From positions 331,881,302 through 331,945,301 of the forward strand of contig NC_081413.1 of assembly GCF_030272615.1 (NCBI RefSeq): a stretch of 64,000 nucleotides of DNA. The letters run 5' to 3'. A model generated the notes under the pieces. The model saw only the letters and a list, made by a program, of their open reading frames with translations, was not told the DNA's origin and made no database searches. Made by a program: the position numbers and the translations under genes. Of the stretch, positions 10,757 to 23,612 are shown piece after piece (within the stretch, counting starts at the first letter, position 1; the number at the start of each line of letters is the position of its first letter). The stretch comes from Cryptomeria japonica (lineage: Eukaryota; Streptophyta; Pinopsida; Cupressales; Cupressaceae).

Positions 10757-12145
10757 TGTTAGCAACAAACCAACAAGAAAACTAAGAGGGGGGGTGAATT
10801 AATTTTCACCAAACTTAACCATATTAACCTTAAATTCAGATTAGATCATGAAAAAAAATAAAAAAGATAATCATCACATCAACAACACACATAACACAAA
10901 TATTTTTTATGTGGAAAACTCAGTTAAGGGAAAAACCACGGTGGGAACCTACCCACAATAAGATGATACTCTGCAATAGTATGTGTAAATATTACAATGG
11001 GGAATACATATGCATTTAGGCACACTGCCTAGAGATCACTGCTCAAAATAACAAAGGGCTTCAACCTTGGGAAGGCTCACTGCCTTACAAAGATTGAACA
11101 ACAATCCAAATTACATGAACTGAAAGAATAACATCTCCAAATGCCTGATTACATTTCCGGTTAAGCACATTGTCTGCACAACAATTCTACTCTGCTCTTC
11201 CACACTATCAAATGATAGATTCACTTGTTCGTACATACAATAACCTCTCAAATAATAAACACAACTGTAGGCACACAACTAACATGACTACATCACCTAT
11301 TTATACAATTCATCAACCTTAACCTTAAGGTTGGCTAAACACATAAGCCCTAATTATAAAATTATATCATACGATACATAAATCCATAATTGAACCAATA
11401 TAATATCGTTGCCAACATAGAATGGACCCAAATCAAATCCTCAAACATGCAAAACCATCAAATAATTCGCCAAGATCATCCACAACATTTTACACCACTG
11501 AATATGTTGCATAACATGAAGAATACCACCAGACCAATAAATTCTTCATTAATGTGCACCACGATCAACACTGACCACCAAAACATATAGCACACAATCA
11601 AAAAACATCAACAAGCAACATGAATTCCATTGCAGTCAGCACAACAACTCGGATCACAAGATTCATCATTAACACCATCACCGAAGCTCAAGAACACCAA
11701 CTAACAAACTGAAAGATATGCTTATGAAGTTCCAAATCATGAAATATATGATTGAAGGACACACATGAACATCCCAAACACTCTCCAAAATCCACAACTC
11801 AAGATATCATCATTCCGAGAGCAATATGAATGAAATACTATAATTTTGCAACACAACACTGAAAAACTAGTCACCATACTAGATCGCATAACTCAACCAA
11901 ATCACCTCATAGCATCAGGAAAATCATACTAAATCAACTAGAGATAAGCATCTCAAAACCCAATAAACTGCATCAACACATCTGCACTGGATCACCAAAA
12001 CTAACTCTCTCCAACAACCAATTCTCTATAACACAAGAATATGTTGACATCAATGACAACAACATATCCCAAAAACTCTAATATCCAACACCAAGATGCG
12101 TCAGTGGAAAGTACACCTCGATCAAATATTCCCAGTTATCAAGAG
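10757..12145 (-). repeat. LTR of the copia element (5' LTR in element orientation)
   Basis: In plus orientation it starts TGTTAGCAACAAACC at 10757, next to the primer-binding site. It contains the ATGTGGAAAACTC...GGGAAAAACCACGG block seen in many plant copia LTRs (about 10908-10943). No second LTR is in the window. The outer edge lies between about 12065 and 12150 and cannot be fixed. The short ORFs in it are not genes. Confidence 0.65.
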
Positions 12146-12150
12146 TAATA

Positions 12151-12550
12151 TGTTAGGTTTAGGCAGATTCGAAGCAAATACAAAATAACAACTATATGTA
12201 GATATAATCACAAAAGATGAAGAAAATTGCATTACACAAATAACATAGAGATTTAACGTGGTTCACCCAAGATGGGATACATTTACAGAACACAGTTGTC
12301 CAATCTTTTCTTATTATCCACTAAATCAGTACAACACCATTACCATGCCCTTTTAAATTCTGGTCGCTTATAACAAGCAATTTTTAGGGCAACATATAAA
12401 GTCGACTAACAAAGAATAACCCTAACGCTAAAGGAATATTATTGTAATCTTCTCCCCATACACGTATTCTAGTACTCTCGTATTCTTGTATGTACGAGAA
12501 ATCACCTGGTTTCCCTTGTTAATAGAACCTTGAAGTGCCTCGTTATTTCT
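12151..12550 (-). repeat. LTR-like segment, possibly a solo copia LTR
   Basis: Begins TGTTAGGTTTAGGC in plus orientation and carries TTTAACGTGGTTCACCCAAG, typical of plant copia LTRs. The right edge, TSD and any internal region were not found, so both the call and the end are tentative. Confidence 0.35.
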
Positions 12551-14760
12551 ATGCATTCTCTTGATTGGATTGAATGACTTGACTTTTTCTTAGGATTGCA
12601 TATCCATTGAATCTGATTGGAAAATATGAACTTTATAATGCGATTAATGCATTTGAAGTAAAATGATTGATGTTAGAAAGAAAGTGAAATTTATGATTGT
12701 GCATTGCAGAATCAATTGGTGTTTGATCAATGCATAATAATATTATTAAAAAAATGCGCTGAGGCTATCGGTGTCAAATTGAGTTTGAACATGAATTATG
12801 GATGAAGGGTTTTTATCTTTACATAGTATTAAAGTCTTTAAGCCTGATGTTTTCCATGAGTTCGGTTGTGTTTTGTACCAGACCTTGGAGGCAAGGTTGT
12901 TTGTATATTTTTACTCTGTGCATGTGACTAGTGGTGTTAGTCACTCAGTATGTGAAAAAAAATTCAAGTTTGATGACTTATTTTCAGTTATTGATAAACT
13001 TGTATTAATATTTGATCAAGAAAAATATATTATCTTTATAATGTGTTGAAAGACGTAGAACATTGTGTGAATTAATTAATGTTGATCTATATGCATATGA
13101 TGTGAATTTCTTTTTAATAAAGGTAGTTCTCTTTATGTGTGTTTGGGTTTATGTTTCTGGGATGGGTGTCGAATATGGAATAATAGAGATGGACGGTCCT
13201 CTTTTCAGGTGCTTCCAGATGATTAAAAGTGCTTTGGCCAAAGCCATGTGTCTATTGAAAAAGATGGAATTAGCAAAATTTATTAATATGTTTCTCTGTC
13301 ATATCCAGATAGTAGGATACATGCATTTCATACAAACAAATGCATGTAGATATATCAGGTTGCACCAGATTCCCTCCTGCCTATTGTTTCCAGGTAGCTA
13401 GGCATTACAGGATTGGGTATTCTTTGAGTAGGAATAATCCTAAGGAAGCGTAAGCTTTGTGGTTAGGTGGAAAAGCACCCAAACCATGTTCTTATCCATT
13501 GAATTTGCAAATGACTCATTGATTATATTTCATATATATTACTTATGATTTATCTCATTATCAAATAAAGTTGACTACAAGGCATTCAGGCCTAAGCTAT
13601 ACTATTTATATATCTCATTTTATGTCCTAATACCTGGATTAGGAACTTTTGCACGGGAGGTGCAATATCACATTTTTTATATATCATTAAATTTATCTCA
13701 TTCCATCCCCACACTAATACAAATTGAACAATTAATTATTTTATGAGATAGTTAAGGGTTGAGTACCTTATATATTTTAGATAGTTCTTGTCTTCAATGA
13801 CTTGCGGATGACCTTTGAGGTTGATGGCGGTCGAAGACACATTCATTATACTTTCTATATCATATGTTAAATATTTTTGTACTTGTGACAAGATGGGCAT
13901 GAGAGCCTAGGTCACATGAATAGCTATGTGGATTCACTAACTTTTCAGGTTATATGCAAGTATGCATGGAAGACCTCTCAATACATCTATGTACCATGTC
14001 TAAAAGTGTACGTATGAATGATTCATCTATTAATATTTTTATATGATCTAGCTTGAAGCTATCTCTAGTGAGAATTTATAATTCTTAAATGATAATCTTG
14101 TACCTTGGAATGTTGAATATCAAAATGATTTTACATGAGGTATTGATATTTTTGATTGAGCTAAAAATTGTGCAAGTGTGTATAAGGACATGTTAGAAAT
14201 GTTGGTGAGAAATACCTAACAACTTGACCATCTCATCAAACTATCAAGGTATGGCAAGCACAGGTATGTGTGCATTAATGTAAACATGAAGCTATAGAAA
14301 ACATGCAAGAAAATTTCTACTTGTTTAAGCATTGAGATAAGTGCATCTTATTTGGAAAGGGAGAAATGTTTGAGGAATCCTTTATTTTAATTTTGATAAT
14401 GGCACTAACATGGACAAAAGTTTTGGTGTTGTTCCCATGAGTGTGATAGATGGGACGACACATCAAAAGGAAGAGAACATTGTCGGAGAGAGGTAGCCTA
14501 GCTTTGTGAAACTAAATGGCAGTAATGGAATTCACACACTGACATAATTGCATTCATCCTACATTTTGAATGATATATGCATTATGTCTTATCTTGAATA
14601 TGTTGGGTGTATTATGTATAAATTATTTTATCGGTGATTAAAAATTTCACTTAGTTAATAAAAGTATTTTTCATATTTGAGTTTTGTTGACTTGATTGGA
14701 TATGACGATAAATTTTTGGATAGATGCATCGGGACGATGCATGTTTTTAGGGGGGAAGCA
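12551..14760 (+). other. No gene; decayed LTR-element interior
   Basis: Short ORFs of up to 112 codons (12798-13049, 13063-13401) match nothing I recognise. The right end is a purine tract (AGGGGGGAAG, about 14750-14759) immediately before an LTR-like start, so at least the final part is probably the 3' end of an old gypsy internal region on the plus strand. Confidence 0.45.
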
Positions 14761-15799
14761 TGTCATGACCCTATTTCATAAATTACAAAATAAATTATAC
14801 TTTATTTAATTAATGATTCTTCTTAAAATTCTAAACACATTAAAATAAAATAAAAATTAATTAAATTAATATTATTATAAAGACTTTTATTATTATATAT
14901 TAAGTATTTATTAAAATGATTTTATCAATAAATATTAAAATTTACATTTTCAAAATTTTAAAATAAATTAATTAATTAATTAATTCATATATTATTTATA
15001 TCAAAAGAAGTAATTGTGACTTTTAAGTAAAGCTTACTTTATTCATAACTTATTAGTACTTGTCGTTAGGCTAGTACTATTGCAATCAATTGGGCCAAAT
15101 TTTCATTAACTCGTTATTATTAAATTGTTTTTCCACCAATTATATTTATGAATTTTTCTTTTCAATGGTTTTTAAAAAAAAATCAATAGTCAAGATGCAT
15201 GATTTTTAAGTTTTTAAATTATAGAAATTGTTTTTCTTCAATCTAATTGGCTCAAATAATTTGCATCTTATTACCGGATTTCCCGGATCCACTTTCTACG
15301 TGAGTTTTTAAAGGCAAATTTTTAGGTCATTAAAATGATATTTAGTTCACCTAATAATATTTAGATCATTAAATTTTTAGGTCATGAGTTATAATAATAT
15401 ATATTACCTATTTCATGTTAACAAAAAATATTTATACCATAACAAATATAATGTTTTTAGATCATTAATTTTTTACGTCATGAGTTATAATAATATATAT
15501 CACCTATTTCATGTTAATAAAAAATATTTATACCATAACAAATATAATATTTTTTAATTTTGTGTGTACAATTTGAGCAAATTCTTCTTTCTTCAATATA
15601 ATTAACAATAGTTATGCTAATCAAATATAGTTTGCAATGTTTAAAAAAAAAATCATAGCCAACACATTGAATATATATATTTTCTATATTTTTATTCTAA
15701 TATTATTTTATTATTTTTTATAACCTTGTATTAATCACTAATTATTATTACTATCTTAAAACTTATCATTTCATTAAGATAAATGTTACTATCAAGGTT
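14761..15799 (+). repeat. LTR-like remnant, AT-rich, beginning TGTCATGACCC
   Basis: TGTCATGACCC directly follows a polypurine tract, as gypsy 3' LTRs do. The rest is very AT-rich and has no ORF. LINE L-A is inserted at its right end, so the LTR may continue at 21941-22325. The true end was not identified. Confidence 0.45.
15361..15552 (+). repeat. Tandem duplication, 2 x 96 bp
   Basis: The unit starting TTAGATCATTAA (15361-15456) is repeated at 15457-15552 with few differences. Both copies contain GTCATGAGTTATAATAATAT and CCTATTTCATGTTAA. Confidence 0.9.
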
Positions 15800-15811
15800 A
15801 ATATTGTTAAT
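15800..15811. repeat. Target-site duplication of L-A, left copy
   Basis: AATATTGTTAAT, identical to 21929-21940. It lies exactly where LINE sequence stops on each side. The low sequence complexity tempers the evidence. Confidence 0.7.
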
Positions 15812-15980
15812 ATTTTTGATTAAGGCAAAAGCAGGTTTTGAAGGGGCCCCAAAACCCTTTACAAGCATAACTTAAACAACAAAGCTATGAGAAACAGAAA
15901 AGAACAGAACCACAAAAAAACCAGCGGAAAACCGAAGAAAACCCAAAAAAGCCCCAAAAAGCCAACAGGCCTTCAAGCAT

Positions 15981-17707
15981 TCAGATTTTTTCCAAGGCTT
16001 TAGCAAGGGTGTTGTTGATTTCATACAGCTCTTTGATGTTGTCTTTGAAGTTAGGGGGATCCTTTGCTGAAGAAGCCACAGCTTTCTTGATATTGGCTCT
16101 GGTTCTCTTCATTGTACCGCCCACCGGAGTAGCATCACCGCTTCCAGTCTAGATGGTCTCTTCCTCCAGGTCAAGATCCACGACCGGTTTTGGAGTGTAG
16201 GTATGATCAATGACCTTGGCGATGTCCTCCAGGTTTTTAGTGACAGCAGAGAGGATACTTGGGATAACTCCCATCAGATTTTTCATCGCTTCTTTTCCCT
16301 CTTCCAGCGATTTTACCTTATTCTCCATTTCTTGCTTCCAATTAATCTGCTCTATATTTTCATCCTCCCTCTTTTCATCTGTTTTTATCCCTTTCTTATC
16401 CAATTTTTTTAGGGTCTCGTAGGTCCATCTATTGAAATCCATTCTAGCCTCTGAGAGAGTCTTGAGGTTATCTAGGATAGGCCCTTTACCAGCACTTTCC
16501 TTGTCCTCGCTATCCCTATCCTCAGTCAGGTCCTTCTCAGAGTCTTTGTTCATTTCCTTCTCAGAATTCACACCTGTTTCCTCATTGTCCTTGGGTTCCG
16601 CTTCTTCCATCAGATGGTTGTTGTCCTTACCAGGGCAATCGCTAAGGGTAGGGATTTCTTGACCAGGCTCATTATTGCCACTTTCTTCCTTGTTACCCAG
16701 CTCCTCGTCTTTCCAGCTGTCTTCACCATTGGAGTCGTCTGTCTCCATTCCGCTGCTTTCCTTCATAATGTCCTCTGTTTCCAACCCAGGGACGCTTTTC
16801 CTTTTTTTGCTAGAGGACGCCTTCTCCTTGCTAGTTTCTCCCTCTTCCATCTTTCTCTTGTCCAGAGAGGCGGATATCCTCTTATTTTCCAGCAGGGCGA
16901 GGGATTTTCAATGCTCATAGATGAGCAGCAGAAGCTCGTAGTGGAGAATTGGGCTAGAAGGGTTATTCCTGTGTTTGTTGAGGGACCTGGAGAGGGACCG
17001 AAAAAGGTAGTAGGGCAGGGATACCTTTTTGTCATGTCTGAAATGGTTTAAGAGCACGAAGTGGTAGGTGTGGGCCCTGGAGAAACGGCCTTCAACCATG
17101 ATGTACTCCATAATTGCGTTCAGAACCCAACCCCACAACTTCTTGATGTTTGCAGCTTCGTAGTAGCCCCCAGTAGCCTTGCCAATTTTGGCCCTCTCTC
17201 TTTTCGTGGGAACAGGTTAACCGCGTTGTTGGAGACTTTAAGGTCTCGAAAGAAATTAAGCCCAGTGTGGGGCATTCCGGTCATAGTGGAAATGAGCCCA
17301 GCATCCAGCTTAAACTTAACTCCATAAATTTTAAAAGAGCCATTAGACCAGTTTTCAGAAATCTTGGAAACGGCTAAGTTAACCCTACCTTTATCATAGT
17401 CCTCAAGTTTCTCCATGAAGCTGGTAAGAGATCCCTTCTCCAATTTCACCCAGACTTTTGACATCGCTTTCCAAGTCAACGTATTGTCTGGTTCTTCCCG
17501 CCGTAGGTCTCCTCTCATCTTCGGATATGGGCTATCTACTCTATTTCTCTGCAAATTATAACCTTCTTTCCTGATGTTGCTCAAGTTTTCGAACTGAGTA
17601 ACCCACAAAGCGTGCGGCAATTTATTAGAGATAATAGGAGATCTGTCGCAGTGCCAAGTAATGATGGCCTTTCCAGCAAGGCATAAATGATGCTTTTTAC
17701 TTGTCAT
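15981..17707 (-). pseudogene. L-A ORF3: novel third ORF (YHFxLLNHFRH domain, acidic linker, coiled-coil tail)
   Basis: ATG at 17707 (MTSKKHHLC) overlaps the ORF2 stop (17699-17697) by 11 nt in another frame. About 575 codons to TGA at 15981. The N-terminal domain (about 17620-16910) has PHALWV, SFMEKL, YGVKF, GLNFFRDLKVS and YHFVLLNHFRHDKKV. An acidic Glu/Asp/Ser/Lys-rich part follows (about 16850-16400), then a coiled-coil region (VKSLEEGKEAMKNL, ELYEINNTLAKALEKI). One frameshift near 17130 and a few stops. L-D and L-E carry the same domain order at the same place. Function unknown. The domain faintly recalls the putative plant transposon protein family (Transposase_32), which is only a guess. 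Confidence 0.8.
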
Positions 17708-20700
17708 GATTAAATTGTCCTTCTCTCCCCATATAACGGTCCTTTCTAATGAACTCTTTGATATTTAAATTGAGATCCTCCTCGTGCCAAATCATTTGGG
17801 AGTCAGAGTTAACTCCAGTATTCGCTAAGCAATTTGCAACACTGTTTTTCTCTCTTAAGGCATGTTGAATAATAATTTCTTTGAAACTGGCAATGATCTC
17901 CCTAGCTTTCATGATGATATTTTCAATAGACTAGGAAGGCTTCGTTTCCCCCTTTAGGCATTTTATAATATTAAGTGAATCTCCCTCAAGCCATATTTTA
18001 TCATAATTTAGATTTTTGGCTATAATTAAGGTATTCAAGGTGGTAGAGGCTTCAGCAAAATGGCTAGTTTGATTCCCTAGAGGACCAGCCACCGCCTTAA
18101 GACAACTTCCAGCAAAATTCCTGACAATACCCCCATATCCAGCTTTACCTGGATTCCCTTTAGAGGCCCCATCAAAGTTAGCCTTAATCCATCACTACGG
18201 GGGAAAACACTAGACTAGACCTTCTCTTCCAGTCTCCTTACTAGTAGTAGTGGTAGAAAGGTTCCACCTATCTTTAAATTCATCTTTGGCAGCAGGTACC
18301 TGATCAGTGCAGTAGAGGCATTCAAAAATACTCCTAAAGATTTTATCTGCAACCACCTCCGGAATAGCCCTTTTATCCCTAAAAATCCTGTTGTTGCGCT
18401 CTTTCCAAATATTCCAGATAACAATCGAAAGAGTAAGTTTCCAAGTCTCCACAATTTTAGGATTAAAATTAGGGCAATACCATTGAAGCCAGGTGTCACC
18501 AAGAGAGTTTGGGAAGACCCGGCTCAGGTTCCACCTGGTAAGGATGATTTTCTAGATATCCTGGCTAAAAGTGCATTGATTCAGAATATGGCAAGCTGTC
18601 TCTTCTTCCCTGTAGCAAAGAGAACGCCTATTAGGAAAAATAATACCTCTTTTATGAAGATTGTCCAGGGTTAATACCTTATTTTGGATGAAAATCCAGA
18701 AGAAGATATTGACCTTAGGAACTAACTTCTTGTTCCAGACTTTAGCCCAAATGGGAATTTCTTCCATCAAGACATTGTGAATAGCCACAGTAGAGGAAAT
18801 AGAGTATTTCCCATCCAGAGTTTTCCTCCATATCAATCTGTCATCTTTGTTGTCTCTAGGGATTTTAGCAGAGAGAGCAATTTGAAAGAACTTGAGTCCT
18901 GGACACTGTTGGCTAAAATCAATCCAATTCCCATTTCTCCAGTAATCTCTTACCATTTCTCCATACCTGCTTTTGAGTCGGTCTTTTCAATATTTAAGGA
19001 TTGGGATTTCCTCCAGAGGTTTGTCCAGGATCCATCTATCTTCCCAAAATCTTATTCTCGTCCCATCTCCAAGGTTCCAAGTTCTGCCAGCAGCAGCCCA
19101 GCTTTTAGCTGATTGCACAACATTCCATATGGCGGATCCTTCAACATTAAAAGAGTTGTCAAAGAATTCTTCCTCAGAAGGTTGCATATAGAGATATTTG
19201 TTTTTCCAGATAAAGTTCCATTCTCTTTCCTCCCCTTTGAATCTCCATATTTGTTTGGCTAATAAAGCTTTATTCATAGAACCAATGTTCCTTAAGCCCA
19301 GCCCACCTGAGGCCTTAGGGGAACAAATTTTATTCCAAGCAATAAGGGGAATTATGTTTTTAACTTCCACTCCCGACCAAAGGAACTTTTTTTGGATTTT
19401 TTCAATGGCTTCCGAAAACTTAGAGGGGATTTTGAACAAGCTAAGAGCATACACAGGAAGATTTTGGAGAGTGGCTTTGAGCAGAGTGGTTTTACCTACT
19501 TGACTTAGGACAGCCCCTTTCCAGCCAGCAAGTTTCAAGTTAATTCTCTCAATTAGCTTGTTCTAGAAGGAATCCTCAGGCTTGAGACACAGAGGAAGCC
19601 CCAAAAAGGTAGAGGGAAACTCAGAGATGTTGCAGCCAAGAATCCTGCCAATCCTTAGTTGCCTTTGGACCGGGGTATTGATGAAAAACAAAGAGCTTTT
19701 ATCCCAGTTGATTTTTTGGCCAGAGGCAGATTCATAGGTGTTCAAGATAATCTTCATATTTTTTAGCTTCCAAGATGGTGGCTTCCCCCATAGTAATAGA
19801 GTCATCAACGAATTGTTCATGAGAGCAGACAACATTGGATGAAGAAGGTTTCAGACCCTTAAGATTGTCATCTTCCACATTTTTTAGGATGAATCTACCC
19901 AGACATTCAGCAAGAATGGTGAACAGGATAGGGGATATGGGGTCCCCCTATCTGAGACCTCTAGAGCTTTTGAAAAAACTGGACAAGGAGCCATTGACAA
20001 TAATAGCAGAGGAGGAAGCTTCCATGAGTTGAGAGCAAAGCTGAATAACTTTGTTAGCAAAACCAAACGCTTTCATGATCCTAAGGAGAAACTACCAGTT
20101 CACTCTATCAAAAGCTTTAGCCATATCTAACTTAAGGAAGAATCCCTGGTTATTCGCCACTTTCAGGGAGTGGATATTTTCATGAACGAAAATAATGGAG
20201 TCCAAAATCTATCTTCCGAGGACAAAGCCATTTTGTTGGACAAATATAATCCTTGGAAGAATTCCCAATAACCTGGAAGTCAGAACCTTGGATAAGATCT
20301 TGTAGACAAAGTTACACAAGTTGATGGGTCTAAACTTGTTAAGAGAATCAGCTCCGGGGATCTTTGGGATAAGGACAATGAAGGTGGCGTTTAGTTCCTT
20401 TAGAAGTCTTCTAGAGCCAAAGAATTCCTTGACACCATTGCATATGTCAGCCTCCACAATGTGCCAGAAATTTTGGAAGAAAAACATGGGGAAGCTGTCA
20501 GGACCAGGGGATTTATCACTTTGAAAGGAGAAAACCGCCTTTTTTATTTCCAGATTAGAGGGAATATGGGATAAAAGGTGGTTGTCAGCTTCCGACAGGA
20601 TAGGAGGGATAGCTTGTAAAAGAGTGTTTTGCTTGCTGAAATCAAGGATATCCACATCACCCAGCAGGGTGCTGAAATGCTCGAGAGCTTCCTTCCTAAT

Positions 20701-21879
20701 GTCACAGTCCTCAGTTAAGATACCTTTATTAAAATTTAGTCTAGATATTATGTTGGCTGCCCTATGCTTTAGAGCAGTTAAGTGAAAGAAGTGGGTATTT
20801 TTATCGCCTTCCTTCAGAAACAAGGCTCTGGATCTTTGTCTCCAGAAAGTCTCTTCATTAGAAATGATGGAGTGGTATTTAGATAAAAGATCATTTTCAA
20901 GCATCCTAAGATCTTTGGTCAACCCCACCTCTTGGATTCTGTCCTAAATATACTTTATTTCAGCTTTGACTTGAATTTTGTTCTTGAATATGTCCCCAAA
21001 AAACTCTTTGTTCCAGGTTTTAATTTTGGCTTTTATGATGTTGAGCTTTTTGGAAATTCTAAAAAGAGCCTTACCCTCCACTTCAGAGTTCCACCATTCA
21101 GCAATGCAAGCTTCCAGAGAAGGATGGGAGAGCCAAGCTTTTTCAAATCTGAAAGGGAAGTTTCTCTTTGCCGAAAAAGAGTTGGCAGTAAAGGAGATGG
21201 GGTAATGGTCTGAACCAAGTTTGATAACAGAAACAAGGGAACAACTATACTTAGAAAGCCAGTCAGGAGAAATTAAAGATCTATCAAGCTTGACTTGAAT
21301 CAGATCAACTCTGGTTCTTCTATTGGTCCAGGTGAAATTGATGCCCTGGAGATCCACATCAATGAGAGCATGGTCATTAATGAAGTCCATGAGGTCTTGT
21401 TTCCCATCAAGTTGTAAAGGGATAACTCCCATCTTCTCTTCATCTTTGAGCAGGGTATTGAAGTCTCCCATAATAATCCAACTTTGATCAGCAAACTAGA
21501 GTCTGTCAACTACAAGGCTTTTCCAATATTTAGCTCTCCCGGATTTGGTATTAGGCGCATAGACATTAGTTAACACCCAGACAAAGTTGTCCTTAATATG
21601 CTCAAGCTGAACAGAGATCCTATTAGAAGCAGAGATGATTTCCTTTCCAGTAATGGTTTTTTGGTTCCAAAAAATCGCATTTCCTCCATAAGCTCCCTCT
21701 GAGTTTGATCCTATGACTCCATTTTCTTTGAAAATTCTAATCTTTTCAACTTTTTCTTTAGACATCTTGGTTTCCTTAACAAGGACCACATCCGGTTTAT
21801 GATCTCTGATGATGTTCCGTAACACATCCTGCTTATGAGGGGCGTTCAGCCCTCTGATATTCCAGGATATTATCTTCAT
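17697..21879 (-). pseudogene. L-A ORF2: endonuclease, reverse transcriptase, RNase H
   Basis: About 1,390 codons starting MKIISWNIRGLN at 21879, three bases after the ORF1 stop. Domains: APE endonuclease (21879 to about 21150; SWNIRGLN, KETKM, NVYAPN, GDFNTLL, GSDHYP); reverse transcriptase (about 20560-19790; KSPGPDSFP, NKFRPINLCN, FLKLDMAKAFDRV, GDPISPILF, catalytic FVDDSI); zf-RVT (about 18950-18560); RNase H (about 18190-17780; NFDGASKGNPG, EGDS). The usual last RNase H acidic residue (NSVADxLA) reads NSVANCLAN. It nicks the target and copies the RNA. Several in-frame stops, mostly TAG at former CAG or TGG codons (20209, 19948, 17931), make it non-functional. Confidence 0.92.
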
Positions 21880-21928
21880 ACTTTAACTAGGGATAGGGCT
21901 GACTCAATGGAACATTGTGACTCAATGG

Positions 21929-21940
21929 AATATTGTTAAT
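21929..21940. repeat. Target-site duplication of L-A, right copy
   Basis: AATATTGTTAAT, matching the left copy 12 of 12, just outside the 5' truncation point of L-A. Confidence 0.7.
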
Positions 21941-22325
21941 GTTATTTAACAATATTCACATTATTATTGGATACAAATTTTTATTTATTTGTATTCTTTT
22001 ATACAGCTAAGCTAGGGTATTTAGAAAACAAAATTAATCTTTTATTAATCTTAAATACCTTAGAGATACCAACCTTATAACTAACATTTTAATTGTCACT
22101 ATGCTCTTAACATTTTTTTTTGCTAAATGGGGCAGTTAATTTTCAACCCTAAAAATAAAATAGGGTATGAATATTTGTACATTATTAATTACCTAAGCCT
22201 AATAACATCACTTATATTATTTTCCCAAGTCAATAATATTAAAGCTATTGTTATCTTTTCAAATTTATTTTACACATCCAATAAACAAATATTTAACAAA
22301 TTATTTAAAATCCATATATAATTTT
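21941..22325. other. AT-rich spacer between L-A and L-B
   Basis: No gene. Probably the continuation of the AT-rich target DNA left of L-A. No repeat or structure seen. Confidence 0.6.
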
Positions 22326-22339
22326 TGTAAGTTTTATAT
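22326..22339. repeat. Target-site duplication of L-B, left copy
   Basis: TGTAAGTTTTATAT, 14 of 14 identical to 29840-29853, adjacent to the A tail of L-B. Confidence 0.8.
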
Positions 22340-22347
22340 ATATTTTT

Positions 22348-23612
22348 TTATCGATAACCAGGATATTATATTGCTTAAAAAGGAAAGATTACATCCATAA
22401 AGTTGTTCAACACCCTACAACTACATGGGGTCTCACCCCTACAAAACCATCAAAACCCAAGAAAGACACCGGACCTACAAGTCCTACCACTTCAAAAAAC
22501 CAACCATAAAAACACACTTCCCTACCCAAAACCCAACAAACCCAAGGGACCTGCCTAACGAAACCATCCTAGGGCCTCTTCCCTTGAGAAATTCAAAATT
22601 CCCTAGCTGGGGCCTGCCACATGAGTCTCCCTCCCACCACTTGGCATGGTTCTCGGTCTGCCATCACGAAGCAAACTGTGCTCCACCACCTTCACATGCT
22701 TATGAGGAATTTGATGATGGATCAGTGGTCGCCCATCTTCATCCAATGGAGCCTCCAACCTAATTGGGGTCTTCTTCCCATGAATTTTTTCTCTTTCTGT
22801 CGGTCCCAATTCTCGCACAAAATTCACAACATCCCTCCACCCCTTTCTTGCATCCTCTAGCTGGATTCCCACAGGTCGAGAAGCCAACCAAATCACGAAC
22901 AGCTGCAGCCCCCCCATTTCCATACCAATCCTCTACCACGGTTCTTGCAGCATCTTCAAGCCTTTGCCAACTACTGCACGAGCCACCACATCTTCCAACC
23001 CACTCGACCATTTAGGTCGCAGCACCAAGGATGTTACGTATTGCACCTCCTCCGTTGACCCTCCCACCGATAAGGCCAACACTATGAACAACGACAAGAT
23101 GTCCATATTAGTTCAAGGATGGCAATCAGACACCAGAAATTCCTCCCAAACCATCAACCACACTACCCTCCAAAACACCTCCCCATCAACCCTGAAAACA
23201 TTCAACAGCCTATTGCACGAAATTGGGCCGTGGAATGCTGGCATCTGACCATCAGTCAACAAAGAGAAATCGGCCTCCATCCTGCCACTCAACTTCGTCC
23301 AAAACCTGCATGCACTATCAAAGCCAAGACCAACAACTGCGAAGTACCAGGAAACCAAAAACCAAGGCCCTAAAATAGCCAGCGCCACCACAAGACATAA
23401 TTACTCCACACGTAGCACCTCAAACCAAGCATCATCACCTGATCAGCTTGCCAATTGCCTCCATCATCACTCCAACACCGTCAATGCAACTTGCTACATG
23501 ATCGTAGATCACAATCCACGAGGGACATCACTTCCCACATATCCAGTGTCAAAATCAAACCACACCAAGCTCAAAAACACAACTCGGGTTCTCATCCCAC
23601 ATTTTAAGAAAA
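22348..23612 (-). other. L-B 3' region without a supported gene
   Basis: The 1.27 kb after the RNase H stop contains overlapping minus-strand frames of 83-106 codons (22603-22923, 22760-23011, 23113-23391) with no domain, no mutual continuity and no resemblance to the ORF3 of the neighbouring LINEs. I read it as 3' UTR. A short internal coding segment cannot be excluded. Confidence 0.6.

Larger units (their letters stand above)
9567..12145 (-). mobile_element. Ty1/copia element, 5' part only (LTR, PBS, gag), cut by the gypsy element
   Basis: Fossil on the minus strand. From right to left: an LTR (about 12145-10757), a primer-binding site resembling the initiator-Met-tRNA type (TTGGTATAAGTGC, about 10744-10756), gag, and the start of protease (DSGCSHHMT). 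The frame stops exactly where the Tat-lineage LTR begins, so the rest of pol should lie beyond that element's other end, off the left edge. The outer LTR edge is uncertain. Confidence 0.8.
15812..21928 (-). mobile_element. LINE L-A (plant L1 clade with third ORF), 5' truncated before ORF2
   Basis: About 6.1 kb. Flanked by a 12-bp direct repeat AATATTGTTAAT (15800-15811 and 21929-21940), the likely TSD. It contains the last few codons of ORF1, complete but decayed ORF2 (21879-17697) and ORF3 (17707-15981), and a 3' end of about 170 nt. The 3' end has only a short A run (TTAATCAAAAA on the minus strand), not a long poly(A). The missing ORF1 is ordinary 5' truncation during target-primed reverse transcription. 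Confidence 0.88.

Noticed and set aside
12798-13401. Two adjacent plus-strand ORFs (83 and 112 codons) as a possible host gene
   Set aside because: Composition is like the AT-rich background, no domain or splice-consistent join was seen, and the surroundings are LTR scraps.
22425-23373. Overlapping plus-strand Pro/His-rich ORFs of 79-112 codons
   Set aside because: They lie in the 3' UTR of L-B, have no domain and change frame repeatedly.
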